Assembly: GCF_041395345.1 (NCBI RefSeq)
Contig: NZ_JAWLAR010000009.1
Location: forward strand, 62,001 to 126,000
Direction: 5' to 3'
From: Dokdonella sp041395345
Lineage (GTDB): Bacteria; Pseudomonadota; Gammaproteobacteria; Xanthomonadales; Rhodanobacteraceae
DNA length: 64,000 bases
Shown: piece by piece, positions 9,024-18,460 of the stretch
Position numbering within the stretch: the first letter of the stretch is position 1
Layout: each line of letters starts with the position of its first letter
Translations under genes and position numbers: made by a program
The notes under the pieces: generated by a model
Databases searched by the model: none
What the model saw: the letters and a program-made list of their open reading frames with translations, nothing else
What the model was told of the DNA's origin: nothing

Positions 9024-10187
9024 ATGAACACAAGGATGCGAAACCCGGACATGGAATCCTGGATGGTCCTGTTGCGCACACCCGGACTTGGACCGTCCCT
9101 CCTGCGGCCGCTGATCAGCGAACACCGCGGGGCCAGCGCTGCGCTCGACTACCTGCGCAATGGCAGGAGCGGCCGCGAACTGACGCCCGAAGCGCGCGGC
9201 TGGCTGGATGCACCCGATCAATCTCTGCTTGCATCGGACCTGGAGTGGCTGGCGGCGCCCGCTCATCACCTGCTCGGCTGGAACGACCCCGACTACCCTT
9301 CGCTGCTGCAAGAGATTCCCGGCGCTCCGGCCGCCCTCTTCGTCGATGGCGATCCCAGCCTGCTGTGGATGCCGCAGATCGCCATGGTCGGCAGCCGCAG
9401 CGCCAGCGAGGCCGGAATGGCGACCACGCGTCGATTCGCGCGCGCACTTTCGTCAGCGGGATTCACGATCACCAGTGGCATGGCCGATGGAATCGATGGC
9501 GCCGCACATCGGGCGGCCCTGGAAGTGGGCGGCAAGACCGTCGCCGTGCTCGGAACCGGACCCGACCTGGTGTATCCACGCAAGCATCGCGGTCTGGCGG
9601 CAGAGATCGCCGGAAACGGCGCGCTGGTCAGCGAGTTCCCCCCCGGCACGGTTGGCAAGCCCGATCACTTCCCGCGCCGAAACCGGATCATTTCCGGGCT
9701 GTCTCTGGGAACGCTAATCGTCGAAGCCGGCTTGAAATCGGGGTCCCTGATCACCGCCCGCTACGCGAACGAACAGGGCCGCGAAGTCTTCGCCATCCCC
9801 GGTTCGATCAACAATCCGCTGGCACGCGGCTGTCATCAGCTCATCCGCGAGGGAGCCCGGCTGACCGAGTCGGTGGAAGACATCATCGGCGACCTGTCCA
9901 GCCTGGCGGCCAGTCTCGGCGATCGCCTGCGCGCGCGCCTGGAGGCTGGCCCGACCGATCCAGCGCAGGTCGCGAGCGGACGCGAGGCGCTGCCGGGCAA
10001 GCTGGATCCGGAATACCTTCGGTTGCTGGATGCGCTCGGACACGAGGAGGTGGCGCTCGATACGCTGGCCGAACGGACCGGCATGACCATCGCGGCGCTC
10101 TCTTCCATGCTGCTCGTACTCGAGCTCGAGGGCCTGGTCTCGGCTGCCCGAGGCGGAAAATACACCCGGCTCCCAGCTGAACCGTGA
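9024..10187 (+). CDS. dprA: DNA-processing protein DprA (Smf)
   Basis: 387-residue protein that loads RecA onto incoming single-stranded DNA during transformation. Seen: an N-terminal SAM-like helical region (1-80), the Rossmann-like DNA-binding core with GSRSASEAG (123-131), SGMADGIDGAAH (151-162) and FPRRNRIISGLS (216-227), and a C-terminal winged-helix domain (about 325-387, DALGHEEVALDTLAERTG) like that of the longer DprA proteins. The ATG at 9024 follows an AAGGA ribosome site; ATG codons at residues 5 and 10 are alternatives. It lies between the LysM gene and topA, as in related genomes, but the usual neighbour smg is absent. Confidence 0.94.
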   Translation: MNTRMRNPDMESWMVLLRTPGLGPSLLRPLISEHRGASAALDYLRNGRSGRELTPEARGWLDAPDQSLLASDLEWLAAPAHHLLGWNDPDYPSLLQEIPGAPAALFVDGDPSLLWMPQIAMVGSRSASEAGMATTRRFARALSSAGFTITSGMADGIDGAAHRAALEVGGKTVAVLGTGPDLVYPRKHRGLAAEIAGNGALVSEFPPGTVGKPDHFPRRNRIISGLSLGTLIVEAGLKSGSLITARYANEQGREVFAIPGSINNPLARGCHQLIREGARLTESVEDIIGDLSSLAASLGDRLRARLEAGPTDPAQVASGREALPGKLDPEYLRLLDALGHEEVALDTLAERTGMTIAALSSMLLVLELEGLVSAARGGKYTRLPAEP

Positions 10188-10231
10188 GCCTCGGCGTCTG
10201 CCGGGCAACTGCCTCGCCTGGCACCGGAACA

Positions 10232-10258
10232 TCGACAGGCGTCCCAATTGGGTATAGT
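10232..10258 (+). promoter_or_regulatory. Possible topA promoter
   Basis: TCGACA (10232-10237, one mismatch to TTGACA) and TATAGT (10253-10258, one mismatch to TATAAT) are 15 bases apart, slightly short of the optimum. Transcription from here would leave a 5' leader of about 240 bases before topA. Confidence 0.35.
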
Positions 10259-10350
10259 GCGCCGCCGCGGCGGGGCGTCTGCGCAGGCTGGCAACGCGAC
10301 GGCTGGAGCAGTCCGGAAGTTCGGGCCGGCCACGAGAAGGAGGCAAAAGG

Positions 10351-10422
10351 GTGGCGGTTTGGCACGAGCAGGCGAAGCGGCCAGACTTGACAGTCCGCAA
10401 ACTCGTGTGTCCTTCTGAATAG
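10351..10422 (+). CDS. Possible 23-residue leader peptide upstream of topA
   Basis: A GTG-initiated frame of 23 codons plus TAG, preceded by a near-perfect ribosome site AAGGAGG (10337-10343) seven bases upstream. The peptide reads MAVWHEQAKR then PDLTVRKLVCPSE and matches nothing I recognise. The ribosome site is better than that of topA itself. It may be a regulatory upstream frame, a degraded gene remnant, or chance. Conservation in relatives would decide. Confidence 0.28.
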   Translation: MAVWHEQAKRPDLTVRKLVCPSE

Positions 10423-10505
10423 GCAAGTTCGTATTTCTCCCCTTTCAACTCAGATTCACGGCGCCCCATCCGGCGTTGTCACAACCCGGCGGCAAGGACC
10501 GCACC

Positions 10506-13028
10506 ATGGCCAAGAACCTACTCATCGTCGAATCGCCCGCCAAAGCCAAGACGATCAACAAGTATCTCGGCAAGGACTTTCAGGTCCTGGCGTCGTATGG
10601 ACATGTACGTGACCTCGTACCCAAGGAAGGCGCGGTAGATCCGGATCATGACTTCGCGATGAATTACGACCTCATCGAGAAGAACGAGAAGCATGTCGCC
10701 GCCATCGTCAAGGCGATAAAGCAGGCTGACGCCCTCTATCTGGCAACCGATCTGGATCGCGAAGGAGAAGCCATTTCCTGGCATATCGCCGAGATCCTGC
10801 GCGAAAAGAAGCTGCTCAAGGACAAGGAAGTGCATCGCGTCATCTTTTCCGAGATCACGCCACGGGCCATCAAGGAAGCGGTAGCCAATCCGCGTCAGCT
10901 GTCGATGGAGCTCGTCAATGCCCAACAGGCGCGTCGCGCGCTCGATTATCTGGTCGGCTTCAATCTCTCGCCGGTGCTCTGGCGCAAGGTTCAGCGCGGC
11001 CTTTCGGCAGGACGCGTGCAGTCTCCGGCCCTGCGCATGATCGTCGAGCGCGAGGAAGAGATCGAAGCCTTCATTCCGCGCGAGTACTGGTCGGTCGAGG
11101 CGGACCTGGCCCATCCCGACCAGCCGTTCAAGGCGCGCCTGCTCAAGCTCAACAACAAGAAATTCGAACAATTCGACCTGACCAATACCGAAGATGCACA
11201 CGCCGCGCGCAATGCACTGCACAAGGCGGCACAAGGGCGCCTCGTGGTTGGCGAAGTGCAGTCGAAGGAACGCAAGCGTCGCCCTTCCGCACCGTTCACC
11301 ACCTCGACTCTGCAACAGGAAGCGGCACGTAAGCTTGGCTACGCGACCAGCCGCACCATGCGCCTGGCCCAGCAGCTCTATGAAGGCATCGCGATTGGCG
11401 ACGACGGCGTAGTCGGCCTGATTACCTATATGCGAACCGACTCGGTATCGATCTCCGACGAAGCCACGGGCGAGTTGCGTGAGGTGATCGTGCGTGAGTT
11501 CGGCCGCCAGTCGCTGCCTGACCAACCGAATGTCTACAAGTCGAAATCGAAGAATGCGCAGGAAGCCCATGAGGCAATCCGGCCCACTTCGGCTGCGCTG
11601 ACGCCAAAGCGGGTCGCGGCCTATCTTTCACCGGATCATGCCAGGCTTTACGAACTGATCTGGAAGCGCACGGTTGCCAGCCAGATGCAGTACGCGACCA
11701 TGAATACCGTCTCGGTGGATTTTCCGTGTGGTCCGGACGCAGCCTTCCGAGCCACCGGCACAACGGTGGTTGATCCGGGCTTCCTCGCCGTTTACGAGGA
11801 AGGCCGCGACCAGAAGGGCGCCGACGACGAAGACGATGCACGCAAGTTGCCGGCGATGAAGGTGGGTGAGGCCGTGCCCTTGCGCGACATCCTCACCGAC
11901 CAGCATTTCACTGAACCGCCGCCACGCTTTTCCGAGGCCAGCCTGGTCAAGGCCCTCGAGGAATACGGTATTGGACGTCCGTCCACGTATGCCAGCATCA
12001 TCCAGGTGTTGCTCAACCGCGAGTATGTGATCCTCGACAGTCGTCGCTTCAAACCGACCGATGTCGGGCGCGCGGTCGGTCGCTTCCTTGGCAGCCATTT
12101 CGCCCGCTATGTCGACTACGACTTCACCGCCAGGCTGGAAGACGAACTGGACGCGGTCAGTCGTGGCGAAGAGGATTGGGTTCCCCTTCTGAGTCGCTTC
12201 TGGAAACCGTTCAAGGCGCAGATCGACGAAAAGATGGAGACCGTCGACAAGTCCGAAGCCAGCGGAAGCCGCGTGCTCGGGGAAGACCCCAAGTCCGGCA
12301 AACCATTGTCGGTTCGACTCGGTCGCTATGGACCCTTCGCCCAGATAGGCACCAAGGACGACGAGGACAAGCCAAAGTTTGCGAGCCTGCGTCCGGGCCA
12401 GAGCATGCACACGATCACCATGGAAGAGGCGCTGGAGCTGTTCAAGCTGCCGCGTACTCTGGGCACCTCCGAGGACGGCGAGGAGATTACCGTTGGCATC
12501 GGTCGCTTCGGACCCTTCGTCAAGGTCGGCTCGACCTACGCCTCGCTGACCAAGGAGGACGATCCGTACACGATCGAACTGGCGCGTGCGCAAGAACTCA
12601 TCAAGGCCAAGGCCGAGGCCCTGGCGAATCGCATCATCAAGGACTTTGGCAACGGCATACAGATACTCAATGGTCGCTATGGCCCCTACATCACCGATGG
12701 GGACAAGAATGCGCGCATCCCAAAGGACCGCGAACCGCCGACACTGACCGAGGCCGAGTGCGTCGAGTTGCTGGCTGCCGCCCCGTTCCGGCCCAAGCGT
12801 GGCTTTGCCAAGGGCGCCAAAAAGCAGGCGGCTGCGAAGAAGGCAGCAGGGGCCGGCGCCACGAAGAAGGCCGCCGCGAGCAAGACTGCAAAGAAAAAGA
12901 CGGCGAGCAAGAAAACCGCGAAAAAGAAGACGGCGCGCAAGAAGACTGCAACGAAGAAGACTGCCGCCAAGAAGGCGCCTGCGCAAAAGAAAGCGCCGAC
13001 CAGCCCGGCAGCTGCCGGCGAGAGCTGA
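10506..13028 (+). CDS. topA: DNA topoisomerase I with lysine-rich tail
   Basis: 840-residue type IA topoisomerase that relaxes negative supercoils. Seen: TOPRIM domain (1-about 140) with the Mg-binding DxDxE in TDLDREGE (81-88), and active-site Tyr308 in GLITYMRTDS. The C-terminus has three topoisomerase-repeat units (GRYGPFAQ, GRFGPFVK, GRYGPYIT) instead of a four-cysteine zinc ribbon; I see no Cys pairs there. The last 65 or so residues are a lysine/alanine-rich histone H1-like tail (repeated KKTA units). The ATG at 10506 follows AAGGA. Its TGA shares a base with the ATG of tsaC. Confidence 0.96.
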   Translation: MAKNLLIVESPAKAKTINKYLGKDFQVLASYGHVRDLVPKEGAVDPDHDFAMNYDLIEKNEKHVAAIVKAIKQADALYLATDLDREGEAISWHIAEILREKKLLKDKEVHRVIFSEITPRAIKEAVANPRQLSMELVNAQQARRALDYLVGFNLSPVLWRKVQRGLSAGRVQSPALRMIVEREEEIEAFIPREYWSVEADLAHPDQPFKARLLKLNNKKFEQFDLTNTEDAHAARNALHKAAQGRLVVGEVQSKERKRRPSAPFTTSTLQQEAARKLGYATSRTMRLAQQLYEGIAIGDDGVVGLITYMRTDSVSISDEATGELREVIVREFGRQSLPDQPNVYKSKSKNAQEAHEAIRPTSAALTPKRVAAYLSPDHARLYELIWKRTVASQMQYATMNTVSVDFPCGPDAAFRATGTTVVDPGFLAVYEEGRDQKGADDEDDARKLPAMKVGEAVPLRDILTDQHFTEPPPRFSEASLVKALEEYGIGRPSTYASIIQVLLNREYVILDSRRFKPTDVGRAVGRFLGSHFARYVDYDFTARLEDELDAVSRGEEDWVPLLSRFWKPFKAQIDEKMETVDKSEASGSRVLGEDPKSGKPLSVRLGRYGPFAQIGTKDDEDKPKFASLRPGQSMHTITMEEALELFKLPRTLGTSEDGEEITVGIGRFGPFVKVGSTYASLTKEDDPYTIELARAQELIKAKAEALANRIIKDFGNGIQILNGRYGPYITDGDKNARIPKDREPPTLTEAECVELLAAAPFRPKRGFAKGAKKQAAAKKAAGAGATKKAAASKTAKKKTASKKTAKKKTARKKTATKKTAAKKAPAQKKAPTSPAAAGES

Positions 13029-13579
13029 TGGCGAGCCAGATCGATCGTGCGGTCGCCGCATTGCGCCTGGGTGGCGTGATCGCATACCCGACCGAAGCGG
13101 TCTGGGGGCTGGGCTGCGATCCGCTTGATCGGGGCGCCGTTGCCCGGCTGTTTGATCTCAAGCAACGGCCACCGGGCCAGGGTGTACTCCTGATTGGCTC
13201 GAATTTCGAACAGTTCGCGGACTTTGTCGGTGCCTGCCCGGACTCGGCGCTGGCCCGTGCGAAGGCGACTTGGCCCGGTCCGAGCACCTGGATATTTCCG
13301 CGAAAAGAGCAAGTTCCATCCTGGATCGTCGGCGAACATGCAGGTATCGCGCTAAGAGTCACCGATCATCCCGTGGCTCGTGCACTGTGCGAGGCCTTTG
13401 GCTCTGCCCTGATTTCGACCAGCGCCAACCGGCATGGCCAGCCGGCTGCGCGCAGCGCCGGTGAAGTTCGCGACATGTTCGGCTCCGATCTGGCCGAAAT
13501 CGTGCAAGGCGAACTTGGCGGGCTTGAGCGTCCAACACCGATACGCGACGCTATCAGCGGGGAATGGCTGCGTGACTGA
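13028..13579 (+). CDS. tsaC: Threonylcarbamoyl-AMP synthase (TsaC/Sua5/YrdC family)
   Basis: 183-residue enzyme that makes threonylcarbamoyl-AMP from threonine, bicarbonate and ATP, the first step of t6A37 tRNA modification. Seen: YPTEAVWGLGCDP near the N-terminus, the LKQRPPGQG substrate-loop motif, and the SxSTSAN-type segment (ISTSANRHGQPA). Its short length fits TsaC rather than the two-domain Sua5. Start overlaps the topA stop (ATGA-type, 13026-13030), as expected for the topA-tsaC arrangement in gammaproteobacteria. Confidence 0.93.
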   Translation: MASQIDRAVAALRLGGVIAYPTEAVWGLGCDPLDRGAVARLFDLKQRPPGQGVLLIGSNFEQFADFVGACPDSALARAKATWPGPSTWIFPRKEQVPSWIVGEHAGIALRVTDHPVARALCEAFGSALISTSANRHGQPAARSAGEVRDMFGSDLAEIVQGELGGLERPTPIRDAISGEWLRD

Positions 13580-13589
13580 GGGAGGGTTG

Positions 13590-14969
13590 ATGGCCGCTGT
13601 GTTCGATACCGCCGGCGAGCGACATGTTTCAGGCGCTTCGCCGCTGCTGGCCGCCGCCGCAAGAGATCGCATCATTGCCTGGCGCAACGGTCGCGGCATA
13701 CGTGTCTCGGAATTCCTCGACGACATACGCAAGGTCGCCGGGCAGCTGCCTTCAGCGGGCTGCGCGATCAATCTCTGCGAGGATCGCTACGGCTTCATCG
13801 TGGCCTTTTGCGCCGTCGCCAGCAAGGGTCAGGCGACCTTGTTGCCTACTTCCCGCGCCAACCAGGCCATTGCCGATGTGCAGTCCGATCATCCCGGCGC
13901 CTATCTGGTCGGCGATGCATCGTGCTGTATGGATTTGCCGAACCTGATTCGCCTGCCTGAACTGGGGCATCCAGCGTTCAACGAAGGCGCGCCGGTGCCG
14001 ATGATTGAGGATGCCCGGATTGTCGCTATCGGCTTCACTTCCGGCAGCACCGGTCTGCCCAAGCCGAATACGAAGAGCTGGGGCAATTTTCGACTGAGCA
14101 GCGCCAACAACATCGATGCCATTCACGCGGCAACGGGCTTGTCCGCGGCACAGACAACCCATGTATTGGCGACCGTCCCCGCGCAGCACATGTACGGCAT
14201 GGAGATGTCGGTCCTGCTGCCCCTGTTCGGGAACTTCGCAGTCCATTCGGGAAAAGCCTTTTTCCCTGCCGATGTCGCCCATTCGCTCGCCCAGATGCCT
14301 GAACCACGCTTGCTGGTCACCACGCCCGTGCACCTGCGTGCGCTGTTGCACTCCGCTGTGGAGTTGCCATCCATCACGGCCTTCATTTCGGCGACTGCGC
14401 CGTTGACTGCCGAACTGGCTAACGAGGTCGAACAGCGTTTCGGTGCGCCCGTTATCGAGCTTTTCGGATCAACCGAAACCTGCGTGATCGCGCACCGCCG
14501 CACGGCGAGCGAATCAGACTGGAATCTGTATCCGAATGTGGAACTGGTTGCGCAAGCTGACGGCACGCGGGTCGAAGCATCACACCTGTCGCAGCCAACG
14601 CTTCTGCAGGACATCCTTGAACTGCGCTCCAGGCGCAGGTTCCGCTTGCAGGGTCGCAACGCCGATCTGCTCGAGATTGCCGGCAAGCGGGCGTCGCTGG
14701 CGGATCTGACGCATCGCTTGCTGGGGCTGGATGGCGTTCTCGACGCAGTCGTGTTTCAGGTCGACGCCGATGCCGGTTCTCCTGTTCGGCGTATCGCCGC
14801 CCTCGCCGTTGCGCCGGGCCGATCTGAGAAGGAATTGCTCGGCGCAATGCGCAAGCTGATTGATCCGGTTTTCCTGCCACGGCCGCTGCGCCTGGTCGAT
14901 GCCTTGCCGCGCAATGAAACAGGCAAGCTTCCGCGCCAGGCCCTGATCTCGGCCATCTCTGAAAGTTGA
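13590..14969 (+). CDS. ANL-superfamily adenylating enzyme (acyl/aryl-CoA synthetase-like)
   Basis: 459-residue AMP-forming enzyme. Seen: the P-loop FTSGSTGLPK (149-158), the adenine-binding FGSTE (292-296), and the C-terminal catalytic lysine region NETGKLPRQ near 447. It should activate a carboxylic acid as an acyl-adenylate. Length and layout resemble the standalone ligases of aryl polyene and xanthomonadin pathways, but no ketosynthase, dehydratase or acyl carrier gene is near, so the substrate is not known. The ATG lies ten bases after tsaC with a GAGGGAGGG ribosome site, so it is read with topA and tsaC, an unusual partner for them. Confidence 0.8.
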   Translation: MAAVFDTAGERHVSGASPLLAAAARDRIIAWRNGRGIRVSEFLDDIRKVAGQLPSAGCAINLCEDRYGFIVAFCAVASKGQATLLPTSRANQAIADVQSDHPGAYLVGDASCCMDLPNLIRLPELGHPAFNEGAPVPMIEDARIVAIGFTSGSTGLPKPNTKSWGNFRLSSANNIDAIHAATGLSAAQTTHVLATVPAQHMYGMEMSVLLPLFGNFAVHSGKAFFPADVAHSLAQMPEPRLLVTTPVHLRALLHSAVELPSITAFISATAPLTAELANEVEQRFGAPVIELFGSTETCVIAHRRTASESDWNLYPNVELVAQADGTRVEASHLSQPTLLQDILELRSRRRFRLQGRNADLLEIAGKRASLADLTHRLLGLDGVLDAVVFQVDADAGSPVRRIAALAVAPGRSEKELLGAMRKLIDPVFLPRPLRLVDALPRNETGKLPRQALISAISES

Positions 14970-15030
14970 TCAAGAGCAAGCAAGTGGGACTCTGTCTGCA
15001 GCATGACCGAATCCTGGCCAGAAACGCGGC

Positions 15031-15070
15031 CAATAAAAAGCCCCGAAGGCCAGGGGAAGCCTTCGGGGCC
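15031..15070 (-). terminator. Rho-independent terminator reading leftward (polA side)
   Basis: An 11-bp perfect stem (arms 15040-15050 and 15059-15069, GCCCCGAAGGC) followed on the minus strand by CTTTTTATTG. It sits about 195 bases beyond the polA stop. On the plus strand no T-run follows, so it best serves the leftward polA transcript, though it may also hinder rightward reading from the adenylating-enzyme gene. Confidence 0.8.
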
Positions 15071-15264
15071 GGTTCGAAAACCGGTCTGGGGAGGGACCGA
15101 TCTCCGGGGATCCTCCCAGGGAGGTGGAGGGATCCGGGGGTGCCGTTGCGTGCACCCGATGATAGAGACGGGTGTTGGCAGCAAATAGTTTCGTCCGCTC
15201 GTCGAGTTTCCGGAATTCGTTTATCCGCTATTCACTTTGGAAATCCCACCGGCATTGCAGGCCG

Positions 15265-18033
15265 TCAGTGCGCCTGATCCCAGTTGTCGCCGACACCGAT
15301 ATCAATAATCAGCGGCACGGCCAATTCTGCCGCGCCAGCCATGCGTTCGCGGACGCCTTCCCTGATCGGCTCCACACAGTCCTCACGGACTTCGAAGACC
15401 AGCTCGTCATGCACCTGCATGAGCATGCGCGCCTGATCACCCCGGTCTTGCAGCCAGTCGCCGACAGCCAGCATGGCGCGCTTGATGATGTCGGCTGCCG
15501 TACCCTGCATCGGAGCGTTGATCGCGGCGCGTTCCGCGCCAGCCCGCTGCGCCTGGTTTCGCGATGAAATGTTGTTCAGGTAGAGCCGGCGACCGAACAC
15601 GGTCTCCACATAGCCCTCTTCATGCGCCTTGGCTCGAACCCGGTCCATGAACTCGTGAACCCCGGGATAGCGCTGAAAGTAGCGGGCGATATAGTCCTGC
15701 GCCTCACCACGCCCGATGCCGAGCTGACGGGCCAATCCGAACGCACCCATGCCGTACATGAGTCCGAAGTTGATTGCCTTGGCCGCACGACGCTGGCTGC
15801 TGTCGACATCCGACAAGGGAACGCCGAACACTTCGGCGGCGGTGCTCTTGTGAATGTCCTGATCTCCGTGGAACGCGGAGAGCAAGCCGGCGTCACCGGA
15901 AAGGTGGGCCATGATTCGCAATTCGATTTGCGAATAGTCAGCCGCGAGAATTTTCCAGCCCGGTGGCGCAATGAAGGCCTGACGAATCCGGCGGCCCTCC
16001 TCCGTGCGTATCGGAATGTTCTGCAGGTTCGGGTCCGAGGACGATAGACGCCCGGTTGCAGCAGTCGCCTGGTGATAGCTGGTATGCACCCGACCGGTAT
16101 CCGGATTGACGATTTCAGCCAGCTTTTCGGTATAGGTCGAACGCAGCTTGGCCAGGCCCCGATATTCCAGTATCAAACGCGGCAGTTCGTGCGCATCGCT
16201 GATGGCCTCAAGCGCTTCTTCATTTGTCGACGGTTGTCCCTTGGGTGTCTTCAGAACCGCCGGCAGCTTCAACTCGTCAAACAACAATGCCTGCAACTGC
16301 TTGGGCGAATCGAGGCTGAAATGGCGTCCCGCCAATGCATGCGCCTCCTTGGTCAGCGTCTGCATGCGCGCTGCCAATTGTCGTCCCTGTTTGCGCAAAG
16401 CCTCCACGTCAACCAGGACCCCTGTCTGCTCCATGCGAGCGAGAACCGGTATCAGTGGAATCTCGATATTCTGGTAAACGGTGCGGAGTTTCTCGTCCGC
16501 CTCGAGCCGAGGCCACAAGGCGCGATGCAGACGCAAGGTGATATCCGCGTCCTCGGCCGCGTAGCGCGTCGCGGTATCCAGATCGACTTCGGAGAACAGG
16601 ATCTGCTTGGCCCCCTTGCCGGCAACATCTTCGAAATGGATGGTTTCATAACCCAGGTGTCGGCGCGCAAGCGTATCCATGTCATGGCGGGAGGCCGTTG
16701 AATTCAGAACATAGGATTCGAGCATGGTGTCGTGGGCAACACCACGAACCCGAATGCCGGCGTTTGAAAGCACATTGACGTCGTACTTCGCATGCTGGCC
16801 GAGCTTGGCCTTGTCCGGATCTTCGAGGATGGGCTTCAATGCCGCCAACACGGTCTCGCGATCGAGCTGGGCGGGGGCGCCCGCGTAGTCATGCGCCAGC
16901 GGTATGTAGGCCGCCACCTTGGGCTCGACCGCAAGCGAGATGCCAACGATCTTCGCGCGCATCGGGTCGATCGATGTTGTTTCGGTATCGAAAGCGATCA
17001 AGTCGGCCTTGGCCAGCAGGTCCAGCCAGAACTGGAAACGCTCCTCATCCACGACCATTTCCTGGGTGCCCGGGCCCTGCAGCGCGGCATCCAGCCCCTC
17101 GACTGGCGCTGGAGCAGCAGGACTCTCCATTGCCTGCTTGGGACCCTGCTGCTCGTCGGCTGGAGAGGATACCTCCGCCTTCGCGTCCAGTTCCTTGAGC
17201 GCAGCGTTGAACTCGTAGCGACGATAGAGTTCGCGCAACTGCTCAATGTCCGGCTCGCGGAGCGAAAGGCCAGTGACTCCGGTGTCCAGCTCGACATCGG
17301 TCTTGATCGTCACCAGTTGCCGCGACAACTGCAAGTGCGGCAATGCCTCACGCAGGTTTTCGCCTATCTTGCCTTTGACATCACCCGCGCTCTCGATGAC
17401 GCCGTCAAGTGAACCGAATTGCGCAATCCACTTGGCTGCGGTTTTTGGCCCGCATTTGTTGACGCCGGGAACATTGTCGACCGTGTCTCCGGTCAAGGCC
17501 AGGAAATCGATGATGCGCTCGGGAGGCACGCCGAACTTCTCGAATACACCTTCCTGATCCATCCTCGTATTGGTCATGGTGTTGACCAGACTGATGCACG
17601 GCGAGACCAGTTGGGCAAAATCCTTGTCCCCCGTTGATATCACCACGTCAATTCCCAACGATTCCGCCTCGCGAGCAAGCGTACCGATGACATCGTCCGC
17701 TTCCACACCGGGAACGCGCAGGATCGGAAAGCCAAGTGCGCCGACAATGGCAAGCATGGGCTCCACTTGCGCCTTCAGGTCCTCTGGAGTGGGCGCCCTG
17801 TTGGCCTTGTACTCCGGGTACATTTCATCGCGAAAGGTCGGCCCCGAGGCGTCGCTGACAAAGGCGACGTAGTCCGGTCGTTCCTTCAAGGTGGCGCGCA
17901 GCATGTTGACTACGCCAAACAGGGCTCCCGTGGGCTCACCCGCTGCATTGGTCAGCGGGGGCAGGGCATGAAAGGCCCGGAACAGGTAGGAAGATCCGTC
18001 GATCAGGACCAGGCGCTTTCGCGAGGACGTCAT
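15265..18033 (-). CDS. polA: DNA polymerase I
   Basis: 922-residue repair and Okazaki-fragment polymerase. Domains in order: 5'-3' exonuclease (1-about 300: LIDGSSYLFRAFHALPPL, GVEADDVIGTLA, STGDKDFAQLV), 3'-5' proofreading domain with an intact DxE motif (IAFDTETTS, about 395), and the family A polymerase domain with AADYSQIELR (motif A), RRAAKAINFGLMYG (motif B) and LMQVHDELVFE (motif C). The ATG at 18033 begins MTSSRKRLVLIDG; a longer open frame upstream is not conserved in style. A terminator lies downstream. The DUF2782 gene is divergent, a typical Lysobacterales arrangement. Confidence 0.97.
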   Translation of the reverse strand: MTSSRKRLVLIDGSSYLFRAFHALPPLTNAAGEPTGALFGVVNMLRATLKERPDYVAFVSDASGPTFRDEMYPEYKANRAPTPEDLKAQVEPMLAIVGALGFPILRVPGVEADDVIGTLAREAESLGIDVVISTGDKDFAQLVSPCISLVNTMTNTRMDQEGVFEKFGVPPERIIDFLALTGDTVDNVPGVNKCGPKTAAKWIAQFGSLDGVIESAGDVKGKIGENLREALPHLQLSRQLVTIKTDVELDTGVTGLSLREPDIEQLRELYRRYEFNAALKELDAKAEVSSPADEQQGPKQAMESPAAPAPVEGLDAALQGPGTQEMVVDEERFQFWLDLLAKADLIAFDTETTSIDPMRAKIVGISLAVEPKVAAYIPLAHDYAGAPAQLDRETVLAALKPILEDPDKAKLGQHAKYDVNVLSNAGIRVRGVAHDTMLESYVLNSTASRHDMDTLARRHLGYETIHFEDVAGKGAKQILFSEVDLDTATRYAAEDADITLRLHRALWPRLEADEKLRTVYQNIEIPLIPVLARMEQTGVLVDVEALRKQGRQLAARMQTLTKEAHALAGRHFSLDSPKQLQALLFDELKLPAVLKTPKGQPSTNEEALEAISDAHELPRLILEYRGLAKLRSTYTEKLAEIVNPDTGRVHTSYHQATAATGRLSSSDPNLQNIPIRTEEGRRIRQAFIAPPGWKILAADYSQIELRIMAHLSGDAGLLSAFHGDQDIHKSTAAEVFGVPLSDVDSSQRRAAKAINFGLMYGMGAFGLARQLGIGRGEAQDYIARYFQRYPGVHEFMDRVRAKAHEEGYVETVFGRRLYLNNISSRNQAQRAGAERAAINAPMQGTAADIIKRAMLAVGDWLQDRGDQARMLMQVHDELVFEVREDCVEPIREGVRERMAGAAELAVPLIIDIGVGDNWDQAH

Positions 18034-18460
18034 GGCAGATTCACGTTGTGTCGAGCATGCCAGCTTGGCCCGAGAAACCCGCGAATGCAACGGCGAGGAC
18101 GGGGAGTTTCCTGGCCAGTTTCGCGCTTCCGTTTTCATCGCGTGGCCACGGTCTGAAACAGGAAGTTGTCAACAGCGCACATGGCGCCATGGCTCGTCGA
18201 GGGCTGCCGACGGCCGACGATGTTCCCGTATTCGTCAGGAGACAAGGGCGGCGGATCGGCAGGGGCGGGGGATTCGTCAGTGCAGGTCCTGAACGGGGCG
18301 GGTCAGCGCCCCTGGACCGCGATTCGTTCTGCTGATATGAGGCTCGCCGCAAGGTTTAATCGTTCAGCACGTGAAATTGATGCCTGGCCAACGGGAATAC
18401 CGGCGGCCTCGGGATTTTTCGGGCTAGACTATGCCCATGAATTGTCTGGGAGGTTCGATC
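18034..18460. other. Divergent intergenic region between polA and the DUF2782 gene
   Basis: 427 bases without a supported gene. Several short frames run through it, but none has both a ribosome site and a protein-like composition. A TAGACT hexamer at 18425-18430, 30 bases before the DUF2782 start, is a possible -10 without a good -35. No strong hairpin seen. Confidence 0.45.

Larger units (their letters stand above)
10188..10505. other. Intergenic region upstream of topA
   Basis: 318 bases between dprA and topA. The smg (DUF494) gene that commonly sits here is missing. The stretch holds a candidate promoter (10232-10258) and a 24-codon open frame with a strong ribosome site (10351-10422), each listed separately. 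A TTGACA at 10387-10392 lacks a usable -10. Confidence 0.5.

Noticed and set aside
10387..10392. Perfect TTGACA upstream of topA
   Set aside because: No -10 within 15-19 bases downstream, and it falls inside the candidate leader frame.
11628..13085. 485-codon open frame on the minus strand across topA
   Set aside because: Antisense to conserved TopA repeats; the leucine-rich N-terminus merely mirrors the lysine-rich tail codons.
18034..18138. 35-residue N-terminal extension of polA
   Set aside because: The extension is not typical of the family; MTSSRKRLVLIDG is the expected start.
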